From Lumbricus terrestris (lineage: Eukaryota; Annelida; Clitellata; Crassiclitellata; Lumbricidae): a stretch of 64,000 bases of DNA. The position numbers were made by a program, and so were the translations under genes. The stretch spans positions 29,662,900 to 29,726,899 of the forward strand of contig OX457041.1 of the NCBI GenBank assembly GCA_949752735.1, in the 5' to 3' direction. Within the stretch, counting starts at the first letter, position 1, and every line of letters begins with the position of its first letter. The notes beneath the pieces were generated by a model. That model saw only the letters and a program-made list of their open reading frames with translations. It was not told the origin of the DNA and ran no database searches. This document shows positions 1 to 63,582 of this stretch, piece after piece.

Positions 1-121
1 ACCTAAAACATCACTTTTACATGAATTAAGCTACACCAGAGTAAATAGAAGCAATAATAATTTAAGCCAAACCTAATGATTATGCTGTAGGATTTTCCAA
101 CTGTAAATCTAATCTTCTTAC

Positions 122-50627
<50,506 letters not shown>

Positions 50628-50935
50628 TTGAGCAACTGTCAATCGAAATCCAGAATGTTACATGAAGATCAATGCATATAAAAATCACTCCAACACTTTC
50701 CCGTTGGAGCAAGATCCTGGCAACACTTTGAGAAATTCTCCTTCTCTTCCTTCAGAAGAATCCAGTTCCCAGTTGGGTTCCGGTGGCCAGGATGAGGAGA
50801 GGACGTCCACTCCAATGACACGAAGGAGTAGGGAGCCAGCGAGTGACAGAAGTGGCAGTGATCCGTCCTCTTCAGTGAGCTGAGCTGGGCAAATGTTTAA
50901 CCATTCGTGTGGAAGTCCTTCTGAAATTTCACCAA
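50628..50935 (-). promoter_or_regulatory. Candidate robo 5'UTR / promoter-proximal region
   Basis: This is the sequence just upstream of the robo start codon, less AT-rich than its surroundings. It has no upstream in-frame ATG before the TAA. Two acceptor-like CAG sites (TTGACAG before 50635, and AAATTTCAG before about 50921) leave open whether transcription starts here or in a more distant exon. No TATA box is placed convincingly for the minus strand. A polypyrimidine run on the minus strand follows further upstream (about 50975-51060). The call rests on position only. Confidence 0.35.
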
Positions 50936-51728
50936 ACACAATCTGGTTAGCACATGGCAAAGCAATGAAACAGAGCAGAGGAGGGAAGTAGGAGGGAAGA
51001 GGGAGTAGGAAGACCGGAGGAAGGAAGAGAGGGAGAGGGAGGGAGGGAGGAAGGAGGGGCGAAGTGACCCATGGAAGGTGGCAAGCAATGAAAGGAATTG
51101 GGTGATTTGATGGCCAAGAATTAGGTGCCCATGTCACTACACTTAACAAGATCCCCAGAGGGGGGTAGGGGGACTGGACACAGGCATGTGTGTCTGACAT
51201 GATGCTGTTCCCAATATAAGGAATGCCTGAAATGAAATGCCTGCAACAAGACCCTGGGGAAATAAGGGTTGGTTGGAAGGAAAATCAGGCAGTGTTTATT
51301 TCTGTTGAATCCCAAGTTAAACGGATGATTGCGATCAGAATAGCAGTCAGAAATCCTTGAAAGTTCTCACTTTAATTAGCAGCACATTCAATCATTCATA
51401 TCAGACCAAATCTATAATTATTAAAAGCACAATCCACAATCCATCTTCTGCTAGAATCAAACATTAATTGATTATTACAGTAACAGTGACAATGGTATGA
51501 TGACCATTAGAAGAACAGTAAGACATGACAATTTATATAGCACCACCCACCAAAAGATCACTTCCAAGTATTGCTTGCTGCACAACATGTAATGTAAAAT
51601 AAAATCCACATTGACAGAACCATCATCAACCATATGTGCTTTCATTCTGATGCCTTGATGTAACGCAGATTGGCGCAGTTTATATAGAGCCACTTCAAGA
51701 TAGTTGTCCAGAACTACTTTGTTTAGAC

Positions 51729-53162
51729 CAGCGGTTCTCAACCTTTTTAGTGCGGCGACCCCTTGGCAACATTTCGAAAGTGATGACGACCCAAACGGAA
51801 AAATGGATTGTATCCCCCCCCCCTTCACTGCATTTTGTTACCATTGTCCATTGTCATGCATATTCACCCTCATAGCTCGAAAACTGTTTCAGGCTTCCTG
51901 GCTCTTGCGATTCTGAGAGCTAATCCTTACCCATTCGGTAATTTGAAGCTGAAATGTCATAAGTTTATCGGTTTGTGAAACCTAACAACTATTAAACAAT
52001 TGGCTACCGTATTCTAAAAATTGGTCAATAGTTCTTCATTTCCTAACACTCATTTCACCGTTGCTGATTCGTTTTGGTTGGCAACCAATTTAATGAACTT
52101 GGGCCATATGCCTACGTGTGTTCTTTATCAATGCGCCGAACATGGAGAGGGGTTTCATAAGGGTCATAAGAATCATAAGGGTTTGAGGAGGGAATGTGTC
52201 TCTCCCAATTGTCAGAATATTTTGGATTTCCACACACTGCAACGGTAGCATTTTGGGCTGTAATGTTAGCGAAATTGTTCATCATTATTTTCAGTGTTGA
52301 TAGTCGTGGTTTAAGACTTAAAAAGCGTTCCATCCCTAGTTTTGCTATTTTGATCTAAAACAATTCTCAAAATTTCAGTGCTGAAAGACATGGTTTAAGA
52401 CTTCAATAAATTTCCCCCTCCATTGTTACAATTTTGAATTTTCACGCTGTAATGGCTGCATTTTTAGCTGTCATCTTAATGAAATTGCTCAGTTTTTCAA
52501 TGCTGATAGTCATGGTATAAGACTTCGGAGTTTTGGCCCCATTGTTTCAAATTTTGGATTTGCACACTGTAACTATATAACAGCTTAACTTGCTATCTTA
52601 GCAAAATAACTCATGGTTTCAGTGCTCACAGACGTGGTTAAGACTTCTATAAATGTCCCCTCCCCATTGTTTAAATTCTTTGAATTTCCACACTGTAGGC
52701 CTAATGGCTGCAGTTAAAAAAATGTCATCTCAATGAAATTGCTAATTTCCAATTCTGGTAGTCATGGCTTAAGACTTCAGAGCGTCGGCCCAATTGTTTA
52801 AATTTTTTGGATTTGTGCACTGTCACTGTAAAATTTTAAGCTTTCATCTTAACAAAATGACTCATGATTTCAGTGCTCAGAGAGGTGGTTTAAGACTTAC
52901 ACCACACTTGTTTTTTAGAAGATGGTAAGAGTGGACTTTAGCCTACATTTAAAAACTAAGATGGCAAAACTTTTATTTCCTAGCTACCGAATGAATCATA
53001 TAAAAAGATAATAAAAGTTTATAATTTTAAATTGCTGTAGTGTATTAACTACAGCTGAAATTACTAATGCATATTTTACAAATTTCTGAATGTCCAGGCG
53101 ACCCCTGGCAAATCGTCAGGCGACCCCCGTGGGGGTCGCGACCCACAGGTTGAGAACCGCTG
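51729..53162. mobile_element. SPIN/Charlie-like hAT transposon, 1434 bp, non-autonomous, with 8-bp target duplication
   Basis: The terminal inverted repeat CAGCGGTTCTCAACCT is perfect for 16 bp at both ends. GTTTAGAC flanks the element on both sides (51721-51728 and 53163-53170), an exact 8-bp duplication diagnostic of hAT insertion. The left subterminal reads TTTAGTGCGGCGACCCC; the right, inverted, reads GTGGGTCGCGACCCC. From memory these match both ends of SPIN-type hAT elements of vertebrates. There is no transposase frame. Instead 52215-52925 is an array of diverged units of about 121 bp. It lies about 1.1 kb upstream of the robo signal-peptide exon, so it could influence or disrupt the promoter region. 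Confidence 0.92.
52215..52925. repeat. Internal ~121-bp tandem repeat of the hAT element
   Basis: A recurring TTAAGACTT (or TATAAGACTT) marks each unit at 52311, 52395, 52517, 52638, 52769 and 52890. Spacings are 84, 122, 121, 131 and 121. Each unit also holds CACACTGTAA, a TCATCTTAATGAAATTGCTCA-like string and CAGTGCTGATAGTCATGG. Units have diverged, and the first looks deleted. Confidence 0.85.
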
Positions 53163-54060
53163 GTTTAGACAGATGGGGAAATTACAATATATCCCAGTAC
53201 TTACAGTAGATATTTTAAAGTTATGATAAAGTTGGGGTGGGTAATTACTCTTACAATATATATACATTCACCATCTAATGACAAAGGCAGTTGAGTTATT
53301 TGAGCGCTGCTCAAGACCATCGCACGCTATTGGTCTGTGGGAAGTGATGAACCCAAGGAAAAGACTCAAACAAAATGGCTGATCACCTGTAAAGTATGGT
53401 GTTATATGGAGCAACACAGTTCCATGGCTTAAGCAGATAATAATATACGATGTCAGTAGTATATGACACGAACAGCACCGTCGTCTTTCTAATGGCACCA
53501 CCAACATTGAAACAAAGACAAATAAATATGCAGAATACTGAAATAATAAACACTGACAGACAATAGTGCATCACTCAAGTAAAATCAGAAGTCACAGCCA
53601 CAGACACAGATAGAAAGACACAGACAGACAGACAGACAAGACAGACAGACAAGACAGGCAATACAATACTCATGAAATACAGGCACAGACAGGGTGATGT
53701 GGATGACAGAAAACTAAGAAGGGCAAAGAACCACAGGGGGGGCTGAAGGGTGGCAACCCTGAGATCAGGGTTATGGTGAGGGTGAAAAGGACAGACAGAT
53801 AAACAGATCAGCTGACAAGCATAGTAAATAATTGACAGGGATACAACTGAGCCAATGTCAACTCAACCAGCAAACGGCAAATGGCTCCCACAAGGATCAT
53901 CCCATGCTGGTTCACACTGCAAGTAATTCTGCTAATTTCTCTGAGTATTGTTTATTTATGTTATACCCTATGGATCATGGATATCTGCCTATGCAACCTG
54001 TATAAATAAGGATGCAAGCAAGAAGCAAACCACAGCTATGCACTACACATGTGACTACAA

Positions 54061-54172
54061 GCAGCAGCAGCAGTGGCAGCAGCAATGGCAGCAGCAGCAG
54101 CAGCAATGGCAGCAGCAGCAGCAGTGGCAGCAGCAGCAGCAGCAGCAATGGCAGCAGCAACAGTGGGAAGGC
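54061..54172. repeat. CAG/CAA/TGG triplet repeat
   Basis: A CAGCAGCAG run broken by TGG and CAA triplets, giving Gln/Trp, Ser/Gly and Ala-type frames. No flanking coding context supports a real polyglutamine protein. Confidence 0.9.
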
Positions 54173-55643
54173 AGCAAGAAATGAAGGATTGATGGAACAG
54201 CTGCAATGCCAATGAGAAAATACCTAAAGAAGTAGAATGGCAATATCTTTTTCTTCCTTATGCTAGACGGAGTTAACCAGAATTATTCCTGTTTTCATAT
54301 ATCCATCTATTTTGTGTGGTTCATGTTTACTCTTCTATTGCTGAACAATATTTTTTACCGGCTATTGATATACATTTGGGTGTATTTAAGGAATATTTTA
54401 CATTATGAGCATTCCCTTCATGTTCAACTCATTTTTAAAACAACAAAAGTTTTTAGACTTGTTTTCATAATTAGATTTAACTTAATTTCGATTAATTATC
54501 ATCTAACATGAAAACAGTGACTCTCAGTTACATCACTGATTAAACAATCTGAAGAATAAAAAAAACTTTCACAGAATTAGACTTGTGTAAGAACTACATT
54601 CATTTCATTCATTCGTTTATCTGCTAACAGGCTATTTCCTGCAGTAGATGAGAACCACTTATTCCTGTTCAGCCAAGCATAAATACCTTTACAGTTGAAC
54701 TGCTAAATGGAAAATTAATAAGGGGTAAAAAGGCTTTGATCTCCCTACAATCCCATGTACCTACAGCATTGTGCACCATTCCCGGACCCTTCCTGCAAAA
54801 CTCCTCTCAAGAGGCCACAGAGTCCAGTCAGTTTGTCACTGAATGAAGCCCCTCTGCTGGAAAAACCTGACAGTGCTGATGACGTCTAAGAGGCCGAATA
54901 TCATCATCCGATGGTCACAGTAAAAAGTTCAGCTAATGCTGTTAAGGTTTAGAAAGTAAGTTTCTAAAACCGCGAACTGAATGTCCACTTAGAAGCTTTA
55001 TTAAAATATAGACTGAAAGAAAACGTAATTTAATCGAGTTGGCAGTAGACAACGAGAGATGTGTGGCACATGGTGACAGACTGAACTAAATGACATAAAC
55101 AGATGCACTGCATGACACAAACGGTCTCACAGACAGGAGTGTATATATATATACATATATATAGTGATATATACACATATGAATATATATATATATACAT
55201 ATACAGATGAGCAGACTGACAGAGACAATCAACCGGAGTTATGCACAGACAGAGAGTGATAGACCAGCTCATTGAATTCAGGCCAAACTGCATTTAAGGG
55301 TAAATACACAGACATAAATGAAAGAGAAGGACAGAGACATCGAGGCAGAGAGACAAAGACAAAGAAGAGGAGAAGACCGACATCCAGATGGTCATCAATA
55401 ATAATAATAATAATCACAGTTTGTGAGCAATATGACAAATTAGAGGACAGCGTTTGGTTGGCTGCCTCTGATTGGATGACACGTTTCCTTCCTATCTATG
55501 GACATGTCCCTCAAAAGGTCAGGGTAGGGGTTATCTCAGCAGAAAGTGTTGGCAGGACTTGCCAGGGCAACCAGAGCAGGCAGAAGGCAAATCTAAACAT
55601 CCAAAAACCAACTCAACAGTCACAGATGGCTTACCCTGCGGCC

Positions 55644-55672
55644 GCCCCCCCACCCCCCCCCCCCCCCCCCGA
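55644..55672. repeat. Poly-C run
   Basis: About 26 of 28 bases are C. This is a slippage-prone site and a possible assembly error point. Confidence 0.9.
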
Positions 55673-56354
55673 GGGTTTGCCCCTGCCTCTGTGGTATGGG
55701 TAGAACAGGGCTAAAACAGTGGCAAACCAAATTACATCCAGACTGTAAAGGTCATAAATATTTAGGGCAGGTTAACCTGAGGTCTGCTGGATAAGTAGGT
55801 CCTTAGGTTGGAATGGAGCTAAAGGAAACTTTGACACGAAATTCTGCAGTTTACCTTTTCAAGAGAACACTGCCTGATCCTAACAATGGTAGGCAACCCA
55901 AGCAAACTTTATCCATCATATTTAACACCAACCAACATTCTTGGCATCTCAAAAGTTTGCATCCGCAATGCGTCTCCTATTAAGTTTGAATGACACATTG
56001 TCTGATTTCATTTGTTGTGGCTTTCAACTCTGTGAGATAAACACAATTATTGGCTATCATCAGAGTCGGGGGGGGGGGGGGGGAAGGGTGATAACCCCAC
56101 AGGAAAAAGTTACCCAACGGACAGGAAAAGTCACAACCACGCAATGTGACAAACTGCACAAGCTTGAACTGGATGACGTCACATGGCAGAACAGCAACAG
56201 CAGCTTCCTATTAACGATTAAATGGTGACTGACATATATCTGCATCCAATGGAATATATCCTCCACTCGGAAAATCCACCTCAGTGGCAGCCAATATCTG
56301 AATTCTATTACAAGCCAATCAGCCCAACAGTTTTCCAAAATACAAACCACATAC

Positions 56355-56416
56355 GATCACAAATTACACTGTTATATATATATATATATGACATATATAT
56401 AATTTATATAATATTT

Positions 56417-56454
<38 letters not shown>

Positions 56455-56473
56455 GACAGTGTAATTTGTGATC
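56355..56473. repeat. Palindromic element with an (AT)n core, 119 bp
   Basis: GATCACAAATTACACTGT (56355-56372) is exactly inverse-complementary to ACAGTGTAATTTGTGATC (56456-56473). Between them is almost pure AT dinucleotide. The flanks ACATAC and ATAACA are not clear duplications. It could be a small MITE whose centre has become a microsatellite. Confidence 0.8.
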
Positions 56474-56502
56474 ATAACATCATATGAGGTCTGTATCATA
56501 TT

Positions 56503-56505
56503 ATG

Positions 56506-56562
<57 letters not shown>
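56503..56562. repeat. (AT)n with ACACAC interruption
   Basis: A second AT dinucleotide array close to the palindromic element. Confidence 0.9.
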
Positions 56563-56569
<7 letters not shown>

Positions 56570-59500
56570 AGGATATAAGGTGTGCATTTCCTGTTCATGT
56601 TGGAGAGTGTGTGACTGCGTGTGAACCCACTGACATGTAATATTATCAGACAGTACAAGCCACTGCAGAACATATATTATGTATACATCTATACCGACTT
56701 GTAGCATATTATACGTGCATATACAGCCCTAGCTATATGTATATATCTTTCCATACATTATATCATTTTGTACGAAACCCAATATGTTGCTGCACAAACT
56801 TTCTGAAAATATATCCACTTATACACACCTAAAATATACATAAACCATGCAAAGTGTGTATGCACAATTGCACATAATACAATTAAGTGCATCGTTGCTA
56901 TGCTTCCTACCACCCCTAACGGTAATAGTTTCATTGGCAAAGCCGCTTAACTGCTGCTAAAATATGCATGCAGTCCTGGCACAGCTCTGTGTAAATCGCA
57001 AGCTTTTCCAATGCATTCAAAGCCAAATTTTATCCCTTGAATCATAGCCTCAAAAACATTCACTGCAGAGATTGACTGAGGAAGGTGGGTGGGTTGGAAG
57101 CCTTTCCCCTCTAAATACGTCAATCATGTTAAACGTGGTGATACCCACAATTTCCCAGTATATGAAGTTAACAGTCTGATCGTTTGTCATAATGGGATAA
57201 ATCTGGCTGGAGTAATAATGGCTGCTTAACAGTTGTAAATGGATGCTGGCATAATCTCCAATCCAGGCCACATCGTTGTCCTCATCATCATCACCCAAGA
57301 ACTATTAGCATGCCACCAGTGGCCAAACTATGGGCATATTCAATACTGTATATAGCCTCAGTCTTCTCAAACAGAAACAGGCTCTGGTAGCAATTTCATA
57401 CAAAAGTAAACTGTTTCATCATCTCTAAAAGACCGGATTTCAGAAAATTCCAGCAAGGCTGCCAAAATTAGCCTGACTACAAATGCCACTCCCCTAACTG
57501 CTGCCTCCCCATATTTAACAGAAAAACCTGTTGCAGAGGATGTCCTCAGGGCCCAAGGCCCCAACCACCCAACCATATAATTAGAGCCCCTGCTAAGAAG
57601 GGTGGCCCCTCATAAGAGGCACTTCGTCTGTGATAAGCATGTAGTTTCATACAATTAATTCCTCATTTGCATCCCTCCTGACCAGTGGAGAAACCCCCAA
57701 AGACCATGCTGTTGTCATTTTATCACAGTCATAATGAATACAATAAGCTGATTCAATCTGAACTAATTAGCACATTTGAAGGCACTACCTTAACAATAAG
57801 GTTGATAAGTTTTCAGAAAAGTGAGAAATGGTCCTAATAGGAACAGTCAATCCTCAGAGTAACTTTCGGAATGACCACATTCATCATCACACAATGTTTA
57901 TTATGAATACAATTATGTCATAATAATGACAATTATGATGACAACAATAATAATGCACGCAACCGCTGCTCTGTTCCATTATGCCGAATCCAACCGTTCA
58001 TCATTCATAATAATTTCATACATGCGATAGTCATAATATTTAAAATAATAATTACTATTTTATTACTTTTATTATTTTTTAATGTTTCCTGTTAGCCAAT
58101 GTATCCGTGATACATTGTGGTTAATTGTTAATAATAGCACTAATAGAGACAGCAATATATCTAATAAAATGCTTTCGTTAAAGACATTGGACAGACTAAC
58201 GATAGTCTAAAGAATCCATTCATCCTCAGATTCAGTTCATGTCAGTCACATCTGAGAAACTCAGCCAAAGCAGATTCAGACTCTTATCAGCAAATTGCCT
58301 TACTTACCTTCTAGTCTTTTAATCTGGTTTCACAGTCCCATCCTACCTGTCATCACCCTAACTCCCAACCCCATCCCTCCCAACCCCATCATCCCCTGAT
58401 GAGTAGATTTACAGCTGGTTAAGGCCTCCTTTGCCAGTCTTTCACCTCATCCAGGTGATAGGTAGGTGTGCATGGTTGAGGCCTCTTTCCATCTTTCCTT
58501 CCAACTTTCTTCCACATCATTCATGCCATCCCTAAGCAACTGCTACCTTCACATCTGCGAGTTCCATGTTCTGCTCAGAGTATGCACAGAATTTCCTCAG
58601 AGGCCACTGCAGACAACCAAGGAACATGAAACGCATGTATTTCAGCTAACCTCATTGTGCCTCCTGCACACTCTAAGCAGACAACGGAACAGCCCCAGAG
58701 AGCACAACATGGACCAACCATGCAGTAGGAAACAACACTGCTGTGTTGCTGCTAAAATCAAGAGAATCAGTTGGTGAACATAATTCATTTAAGAAGATAA
58801 GTTTTCGTAGACAGATCTGTAATCTTCCTGACTGGTGAAAAAGACAAGAAACTCCATTCTATGGAAGGCATACCGATGATTAGAAGAACAGCGCTTTCCA
58901 GCCACCTCCATCTTAATGTCTTCCAGTTGGCACTGACAAACAATATCAACCCCACCACCTCTGCTTCCGCCACCTGTGTTTCCAACTTTCCTCATCTGAC
59001 ATTCAAGTGCCTACCTGGCAACCAAAGAATCCCATGGCACATTAGGTGGCACACATTCTGAGTAATAATGTTGTCCAAAAAATTATCTTTTTACAGTTCT
59101 GGAAAAATCTTTCGTTTTTCTTCAAAGACCGTAAGTCACACAGCGCATAGTGACGTCCACGTGACACTATTCCCAAATTATAGGTTTCATCATGTCTTAC
59201 ATCCGAAATCACATGATCCCTTGTGACAAAGCCTATAATTATGTGACCTATTATAGCATGGGCTTCAGATATGTATAACATTGGGAAAATGAAAGCACTA
59301 CTGGGAAGAACATAAGCACTCTGGAGAAAGTGTAAATGGAATGGAAATTTGATCCAACAGATAAGTTTCAATACAGTTCAGCAGGGATCAGTGAAACTTC
59401 GTCAACTTGGCCAACAAATGAGACGAAATTGAGAAAAAATCTAGATATAAAAAGATCTGTCTATTCTTCGTAGGCAGAAAATGGTCATATCCCTCCACAT

Positions 59501-60370
59501 GTCATCTGTACAAACTAATATGGATTTAATTGCTCAGTAATAACCAGCTCACTTGCTTACTTTCGCCACTTCCTGATAGGTAGGCATCATGCTGACTTAC
59601 TGCATCATACAATTAAAAGCCAATTTAGGTAATTAACAAAGGCTGAATTTATGTCCTATGAACACACCCTGCAACAAAGTGGTTTCAGGTTTCAGACAAA
59701 TCAGTCTGCAACAAAGGAGACGTTGGTCAACCCCCCCCCCCTTGAAAGGGAGGAGAGAGGAGAGGCTGGTGCACTATAAAACATTGCAACCCTGTCAGCA
59801 GAGGTGGAGAGTAAAGATCTGGACAAAGAAATGTTAGGGGTAGACTCACAACATTGTTGTCTGGAGGATCACAATGCCTGGGAGCTGTCAAGTTTGTAGC
59901 CATAGTAACCATTGAGGAAGACGAAGACGTGTATGCCCATTAGAGATGTCCACCCATGGGAGTTGACCAGCAGTTGATCACACACATGGCCGTTGAAGAT
60001 CCAGACAGGGCAACAGCAGCAGCAGCGTTGGTCATCCCAGGTCGAACAAAGGCCACAAGGCAAGACAATGGGTTAATAGAACAAATGGGATGTCTACATG
60101 CCAGCAAAGGGTGTCTATTGTTCGACTTCAAGGCCTCAACCTATCACCATCAGTCCCAACATCCATCTGCTGCAAAAGACACACACTAGAAAGCAGGCAC
60201 ATTGCTTCACTGAAGTTTCACTTTGCTCTTTAAACTAATATCTTAATATATCTTTAAATGTCTGCAGTCATCTCCATAGCCAGACAGCATTCGGACATAA
60301 ACTGACTAGTGACACAATTTACTTGCACATCAGCCTACAAACTGCACATTATCACAATGTCTTATGAACA

Positions 60371-60500
60371 TCGGCGACCCTGGGCCACACATCAGCAACC
60401 TCTGAATCCTACATAGACGGCCCCTGGGCCAGACGTCGGCGGCCCTGGGCCACACATCAGCAACCTCTGAATCCTACTTAGACGGCCCCTGGGCCTGACG
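60371..60500. repeat. 65-bp tandem duplication, two copies
   Basis: Copies at 60371-60435 and 60436-60500 share CGGC(G/A)(G/A)CCCTGGGCCACACATC, GCAACCTCTGAATCCTAC and AGACGGCCCCTGGGCC, with only a few differences. GC-rich compared with its surroundings. Confidence 0.9.
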
Positions 60501-60727
60501 TTGGTGGTCAGTGGTCACCATGAAAGGTCAGCTTTTGTCAAACAGTGTTTGGTAGAGTTGAGGAGAGCATGAGATCCATGAAGTGTAGCATTCCTACATC
60601 AATTTCTGTTGGAATCATTGCACTGGTACATAAAAGAGAGAACAGTTTGCATAGTTATGAGGACAAACCGCTTGAAATCCATGAGACAAGAAAAATGACT
60701 AAGACAACTGGGAAAGTAGGTCAGATC

Positions 60728-60730
60728 AGG

Positions 60731-60766
<36 letters not shown>
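60728..60766. repeat. (AT)n microsatellite
   Basis: A perfect AT dinucleotide run. It is followed by TGATAATAAGG-containing repeats that feed into the palindrome at 60801. Confidence 0.95.
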
Positions 60767-60768
<2 letters not shown>

Positions 60769-60800
60769 ATAATAAGGCATATGAATATATATATATTGAT

Positions 60801-60853
60801 AATAAGGGGTATGAATATATTATAAATATATATATATATTCATACCCCTTATT
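60801..60853. repeat. 20-bp perfect inverted repeat with 13-bp loop
   Basis: AATAAGGGGTATGAATATAT at 60801-60820 is matched exactly by its inverse complement at 60834-60853. A related left arm with GGCATATGAATATAT precedes it at about 60774. Confidence 0.9.
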
Positions 60854-62845
60854 AAGACAAGAGATAAGCTTCAGCATTGACCCAAAATCAGGGCGGGTGA
60901 TGAACACTAAGCGTTTGGCCACTTCACCTTCCAGGTCACAATGCAATCTACCCAATTATACTCTGATATTAATCACTGAGTCAGCAAAGGGTTAGACAGA
61001 AATTCCAATGGATCTCTCAGTTCTAATGGAGTTTGAAACTAAACCATTTAGATAATTAAAGTCATTGATCTTCTAAACTGACCAATAAATATTTGCAGTA
61101 TCATGATGTATAATTTATCACATGATTATTTACCATTTAAAAGCAATTTCCGAATACAACACAAATAAATGATTTTATTTAAAACATTGACAAAGTTAAA
61201 CTTCACTGGTTCTGCCTAACAGAATGAGGACAGTGTTTATAACAAAATGTGTTTATAGCAAAACCTTTTTATAACATAATCAGCCCTGGATTGTTCCCAA
61301 TGAATAGACGACGAACCAAAACACAACAAAACGCCCAAATCACATCAACAAACAATTCTAACAAAATAAACAGCACAAAAAATGACAATAAACAGACCTC
61401 AAAGCTAATACTAAGCATCACAGATGTTGTACTCGGTAAACTAGGTCACTCGCGAGTACTCACGGCCACCAACCGTCTCATCTGAACCCAACGATGATGA
61501 AGATGATGAGGAGGACGAAGAGGAGGAGAAGGATGATAAATGTTGGTGATATCGTTATCACAAGGCAGAAAGCAGTGGCCATGAGGCGCATATCATACTG
61601 CACATAAAACTGCTCTGCCTCCAAGGCTTACAGACAGAACAGGAGCTACAAAATTGTAGCAGTATATCTCGACATGAAACTGATGATATCACACATCATA
61701 TCCCCTGTTATATGTAATAAATAACCCTGAGAGCATTGATCTCAAAATTGTTTGTTTGGCTCATCAGAAAGAACAATTCAGATAATTCAATGCTTTTAAA
61801 ACCATTTGCTTTCCTTGACTAACAGAGTTATGGGTGGAACACCCCAAGGCAAGGACAAATTAAACTTGCAGAATGTCTTCAATCATTCGTATGTTGCTAA
61901 TTATACATCCCAAAACCAGCAAAGTATTATTATGGCACAGAAAGGTTTGCCAAGGACCCCAGTTGGCTTTCAACTTTCAGCAACTGACATCATAGGTAGG
62001 CCATAGGAGGAGTGGAAGACCTTCCTCTTGCCTTCCTCCCTTAACCACGTCTTCCTATTCCCACTGATAGATAGGGAGTGAATAATTGTGTGATTGACAG
62101 TTATAGTATGTCCAATGGTTTTGGTAAATGCTTGAGACTCTCCTCGGGCTACTCTCTGTGAGATTCTTAAGAAAATGAAAGAACTTTGGCCAAGTAATTA
62201 TATCTGAAAGCAATGATCACTGGCAGACAGACAGACACAGCAGACAACAAACAACAAGACATACAGACATCCATGTAGAAATATAGACAGACAGAAAGAG
62301 ATGCATGCATAAGATAAGAACATGCACACAAACATGCATACAAACATAGATAGAGTGATAAGCAAATGTGCAATCATAAATGCAGACAGAGCCAGATAAG
62401 GACAGATATGTATATATACATATGATGTATATACATATACATACACATACATGCATATATAGAGTTATACCTATAGGCCTAATACATATATGACTGTGAT
62501 AAAGATGCACAAAATGCACATAAAGATACAAACTCATCATAGGTGGACAAAATAAAGAGGAAGAGCAGACATATAGGAAGATAAAAAGACACAAACAACA
62601 AGACAGATATGCAAACAGACATAGAATGACATGAGAATCAGACCGTGAGGCATAAAGCTGATCTAGAAAGGTCAGTCAGAATGAAACCATAGACAGATGG
62701 TATTGGAACGGAAGTGGGAATGGTCAAGGTGGCAGAAGAAGTACAGGATGGGAGGAGGAAAAGGAGAAGTGGAGGGACAGACTGACAACAGGAAACAGGT
62801 CTAAGACAATGAACACCACTGAGATAGATAGATGCAGTGAGCAAT

Positions 62846-62876
<31 letters not shown>

Positions 62877-62935
62877 CAGACAGACAGACCGACAGACAGA
62901 AATGCAGAGACAGACAGACAGACAGACAGACAGAT
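62846..62935. repeat. (ACAG)n microsatellite
   Basis: Long ACAG tetranucleotide arrays with short breaks. The Asp/Arg/Gln/Thr frames on plus and the Cys/Leu/Ser/Val frames on minus are artefacts. Confidence 0.95.
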
Positions 62936-63582
62936 GCACAGGTGGACACTGGCACAATGCAACCCAAAAGATGGAACTGCTGTGCAAAGGGGGGAATGCA
63001 AAGAAGGAGGAGTAACAGCTGCAATTCCCGTTTACTTGTCAGCTCATGATGATGCTGATGATGATGCTGCTGATGCTGCTGCTGCTACTGCTGGCGCTGC
63101 TGACAAGACTACACGGAATTCATAAGATAGAGGCCATAAAACAGGACTGAAGGATGAGGTGGAGGGTGAGGCACAGACAACCAGGCGTTGAGTGACATTG
63201 GGAAGGAGGCGGCAACTGAGGAGAAGGAGGAGGATGAAGAGAAGAAGAAGAAGGAGGAGGAGGAGTATCTAATGTCCTAAAAACAGCGGATGGAATGGAC
63301 ACTAGACACTATAACCTCTGGCGAGATATGGAAGACAGCATCTTCCTAAGATTACAGTGGCTCTCTGTGTGTCTGTCTGTCTGCCTGCCTGCCTGCCTAC
63401 CTACCTACCTACCTACCTACCTATCAGTTCCTCCACCTCTTCTGGAGACTCCTTACCCAAACCCTCAACTGACAAGACAACAGAACCACAAGTAAGGGTC
63501 AGCAGGGTGAGACGGGTCAAACGTTTCTAACAAGGCATTTTATAGTTGAATGGATATTCCCTGCAGAACCATAATTAGAGGG

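Larger units (their letters stand above)
53171..63582. other. Sequence upstream of robo with no recognised gene
   Basis: Apart from the listed microsatellites, palindromes and duplications, this stretch shows AT-rich sequence with no exon carrying a known domain, no tRNA or rRNA and no second gene. A distant 5'UTR exon of robo could lie here but cannot be identified from sequence alone. Confidence 0.6.

Noticed and set aside
50685..51200. A 171-codon minus-strand frame ending just upstream of the robo start
   Set aside because: Its middle is a polypyrimidine-derived Pro/Leu/Ser stretch, and the end ends in a stop before robo exon 1. More likely 5' flank or UTR.
54012..54215. Polyglutamine or Ser/Gly-rich protein
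   Set aside because: CAG/TGG triplet repeat with no exon boundaries or domain.
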